From an uncultured Alistipes sp. (lineage in GTDB: Bacteria; Bacteroidota; Bacteroidia; Bacteroidales; Rikenellaceae), in contig URTU01000080.1 in NCBI GenBank assembly GCA_900550925.1, positions 1 to 8,552 of the forward strand: a stretch of DNA of 8,552 nucleotides, read 5' to 3'. Position 1 is the stretch's first letter. The number at the start of each line of letters is the position of its first letter. The translations under genes and the position numbers were made by a program. Shown here in pieces: positions 7,355 to 8,552 of this stretch. The notes below the pieces were generated by a model, which ran no database searches, had not been told where the DNA came from, and worked only from the letters and a program-made list of their open reading frames with translations.

Positions 7355-8140
7355 TTATAAACGGTTGAACGAAGACATCTTGTCCACACGGCAATTGTGC
7401 GCACGGCAGTTGCCGCGGCATGTCACCTTGCTCATGCCGCTCACGTCACCGGTCACCTGCTCGTCAACCGACATGTTGAGTTTGCTCATGCCCGACACAT
7501 CAACCGTAGCGGTTGCGACATCCAGGCCCGAAACATCCACCTTGCTCATGCCGTTCACATTAACCGTCATGGCCCGTTCCACCTTTCCGGCCAGGTTGAC
7601 CTTGCTCATACCGCTCGCAACCAGCGAACTCTCCCGGCAGCCCAACTGTGCTCCGACGAACTTCGACATGCCGCTGATATCGAGTTTCAGATTGTCGCAG
7701 GAGATCTTGTCGGCGTCGACGCTGCTCATGCCCGTCAACGTAAAGTTCAACGTCGGGGCTTTCAGGACGACATCCTCGGCCTCAAGCTGTGACATGCCGG
7801 AAAGTTCGAACGAACGGAGACCTTCGCCCGAAACATATACCCGCACCTTAGCATTCTGTAAGTTTCGGCGCGAACCCCTTTCGCCATCCCTGCGGCACGA
7901 GATCTTGAGTGTCTCGCCCTTCACGATGATCGAAACGTCGGGCATGATAAAACTCGGGGCCTCGACCTTGATCGAATTTTTGGGGCCGTCGGTCAGGATC
8001 ACCTCGACCATTCCCGAAACCTCAAGAGCCGTATAGTTACTCTTGACCGGATATGTCTTCACCTCAATATTGGCCGGAGCCGCTACCGAGGCAAACGTAA
8101 CGGCGAAAAGCGCACAGATGGATAAAACAATACTTTTCAT
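7355..8140 (-). CDS. Secreted head-GIN domain (DUF2807) repeat protein
   Basis: The protein has 261 residues and no established function. Residues 1-20 form a signal peptide (Lys2, a hydrophobic run, and ASVA before the likely cut); no lipobox Cys is correctly placed, so it should be exported to the periplasm or beyond rather than lipidated. The start is ATG 8140-8138, preceded by A/T-rich sequence. After a first VSGM at 42-45, a G-M-S motif recurs at Gly115, 137, 157, 177, 197, 217 and 235, nearly every 20 residues, usually as SGMSK followed by a beta-type segment such as VDVSG. This fits the beta-solenoid of the DUF2807 family (old label: putative autotransporter adhesin), where the turn is usually SGaS-like. 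A C-terminal Cys cluster (C241, C245, C250) follows. It has its own promoter and terminator, so it is likely monocistronic. An adhesin or envelope role is inference only. Confidence 0.87.
   Translation of the reverse strand: MKSIVLSICALFAVTFASVAAPANIEVKTYPVKSNYTALEVSGMVEVILTDGPKNSIKVEAPSFIMPDVSIIVKGETLKISCRRDGERGSRRNLQNAKVRVYVSGEGLRSFELSGMSQLEAEDVVLKAPTLNFTLTGMSSVDADKISCDNLKLDISGMSKFVGAQLGCRESSLVASGMSKVNLAGKVERAMTVNVNGMSKVDVSGLDVATATVDVSGMSKLNMSVDEQVTGDVSGMSKVTCRGNCRAHNCRVDKMSSFNRL
7434..7797 (-). repeat. Tandem ~60-base coding repeat encoding G-M-S turns
   Basis: The Met codons of the seven G-M-S motifs begin (- strand) at 7795, 7729, 7669, 7609, 7549, 7489 and 7435, spaced 66, 60, 60, 60, 60 and 54 bases. 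On the + strand the units share a core close to TTGCTCATGCC. Between cores the DNA has diverged, so these are old protein repeats rather than fresh duplications. Confidence 0.8.
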
Positions 8141-8178
8141 TTTTATTATAATTTAGAATTAATAAATATTTCACATCG

Positions 8179-8210
8179 CAAATATAATATGTTTTTTGCA
8201 TCCTTGCAAA
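8179..8210 (-). promoter_or_regulatory. Bacteroidota-type promoter of the head-GIN gene
   Basis: On the - strand TTTG (8210-8207) and TATATTTG (8186-8179) are separated by 20 bases, matching the family consensus in both sequence and spacing. The predicted start near 8172 gives a leader of about 31 bases before the ATG at 8140. It is the best promoter in the window. Confidence 0.75.
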
Positions 8211-8231
8211 ACAAAGAACATAATTTTTATC

Positions 8232-8256
8232 AAAAAGAGGCGATTTTTTTACCGCC
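8232..8256 (-). terminator. Weak intrinsic terminator after the helicase gene
   Basis: On the - strand GGCGGT (8256-8251) can pair with ATCGCC (8244-8239), with one G-U pair and an A6 loop, followed by TCTTTTT (8238-8232). The stem is short and lies about 85 bases past the helicase stop, so this call is tentative. Confidence 0.4.
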
Positions 8257-8340
8257 CGAACGAGCGTTACCGACGTGGATCAACCGCCCCGACTGTAAAA
8301 CAACATGTTGCGGCCGATTGTGCCGGCTCGCCGAAACGGT

Positions 8341-8552
8341 TTAATCCTCCTCTGCCGGCCCGACAAACTCCTCTCCGAAATTGACCAGATAGATATGCTC
8401 CGTCGCACGCGTAATGGCCGTATAGAGCCACCGCATCAAATCGCGCGTCATTGGCTCGTCGCCGAACAGCATCCGGTCGATAAACACGGCACTCCACTGC
8501 CCGCCCTGCGCCTTGTGGCAGGTTACGGCATAGGCAAACTTCAACTGCAGGG
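8341..8552 (-). CDS. RecD/UvrD-type superfamily 1 DNA helicase, C-terminal end (5' end outside window)
   Basis: Only the last 70 codons are present; the frame is open to the window edge and stops with TAA at 8343-8341. FAYAVTCHKAQGGQW is the motif V-region signature (T-x-HK-x-QG) of the UvrD_C_2 fold, and LYTAITRATEHIYLV is motif VI, with the Arg of AITRA as the expected ATP-contacting finger. Such proteins are SF1 DNA helicases of the RecD-like group that unwind DNA with ATP. The very acidic end (GPAEED) closes the protein a short way after motif VI. A TTG at 8544 could be misread as a start, but it lies inside the conserved domain. I cannot tell from this end whether it is a stand-alone RecD-like helicase, a RecBCD/AddAB-type subunit or a fusion. 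Confidence 0.82.
   Translation of the reverse strand, partial: LQLKFAYAVTCHKAQGGQWSAVFIDRMLFGDEPMTRDLMRWLYTAITRATEHIYLVNFGEEFVGPAEED

Noticed and set aside
7434..7797. Regular ~60-base repeats considered as a CRISPR-like or other DNA repeat array.
   Set aside because: The repeats stay in frame, encode a clear G-M-S protein motif, and only the core bases are shared, so selection on protein explains them.
8196..8384. A 62-codon open frame on the + strand between the head-GIN and helicase genes.
   Set aside because: It crosses the head-GIN promoter, the candidate terminator and the helicase 3' end, and has no recognisable content.

Overview
The window reads as a housekeeping stretch of a Bacteroidota chromosome. 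It is GC-rich in the genes with AT-rich spacers, starts lack clear Shine-Dalgarno sequences, and three start regions carry the Bacteroidota promoter -7 element (TAnnTTTG, here TATATTTG each time). Protein styles (a short GyrB, a head-GIN/DUF2807 secreted protein, a Bacteroidota-type FtsE tail) fit a gut member; Alistipes/Rikenellaceae is my guess from GC content and gene style, not proven.

Left part, + strand: the last 61 codons of an FtsE-like ABC ATPase, then gyrB (DNA gyrase subunit B) with its own promoter in the 56-base gap, a strong intrinsic terminator, udk (uridine kinase), and a second, symmetrical terminator that also serves the convergent gene beyond it.

Middle, - strand: mutS (mismatch recognition ATPase) is transcribed leftwards, followed after 167 bases by a GT4-type glycosyltransferase that converges on udk. 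The 167-base gap holds a -7-like element, a 12-base perfect palindrome on the expected transcription start, and a longer inverted repeat. It may therefore be a regulated leader rather than plain spacer.

Right part, - strand: the last 70 codons of a RecD/UvrD-type helicase, then a secreted repeat protein of the head-GIN (DUF2807) family with a very good promoter, followed by a 3' region with several hairpins including an intrinsic terminator. The 414 bases between this gene and mutS hold no gene I can support.

The genes do not form one pathway: they cover DNA topology, mismatch repair, pyrimidine salvage, cell division, sugar transfer and an envelope protein. I found no mobile element, CRISPR array, tRNA or rRNA, and no convincing new multi-gene system. 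The points most worth a second look are the regular SGMSK-repeat protein and its structured 3' region, the palindrome-bearing leader of the glycosyltransferase, and the gyrB start, where an upstream TTG is better read as a promoter -33 element.
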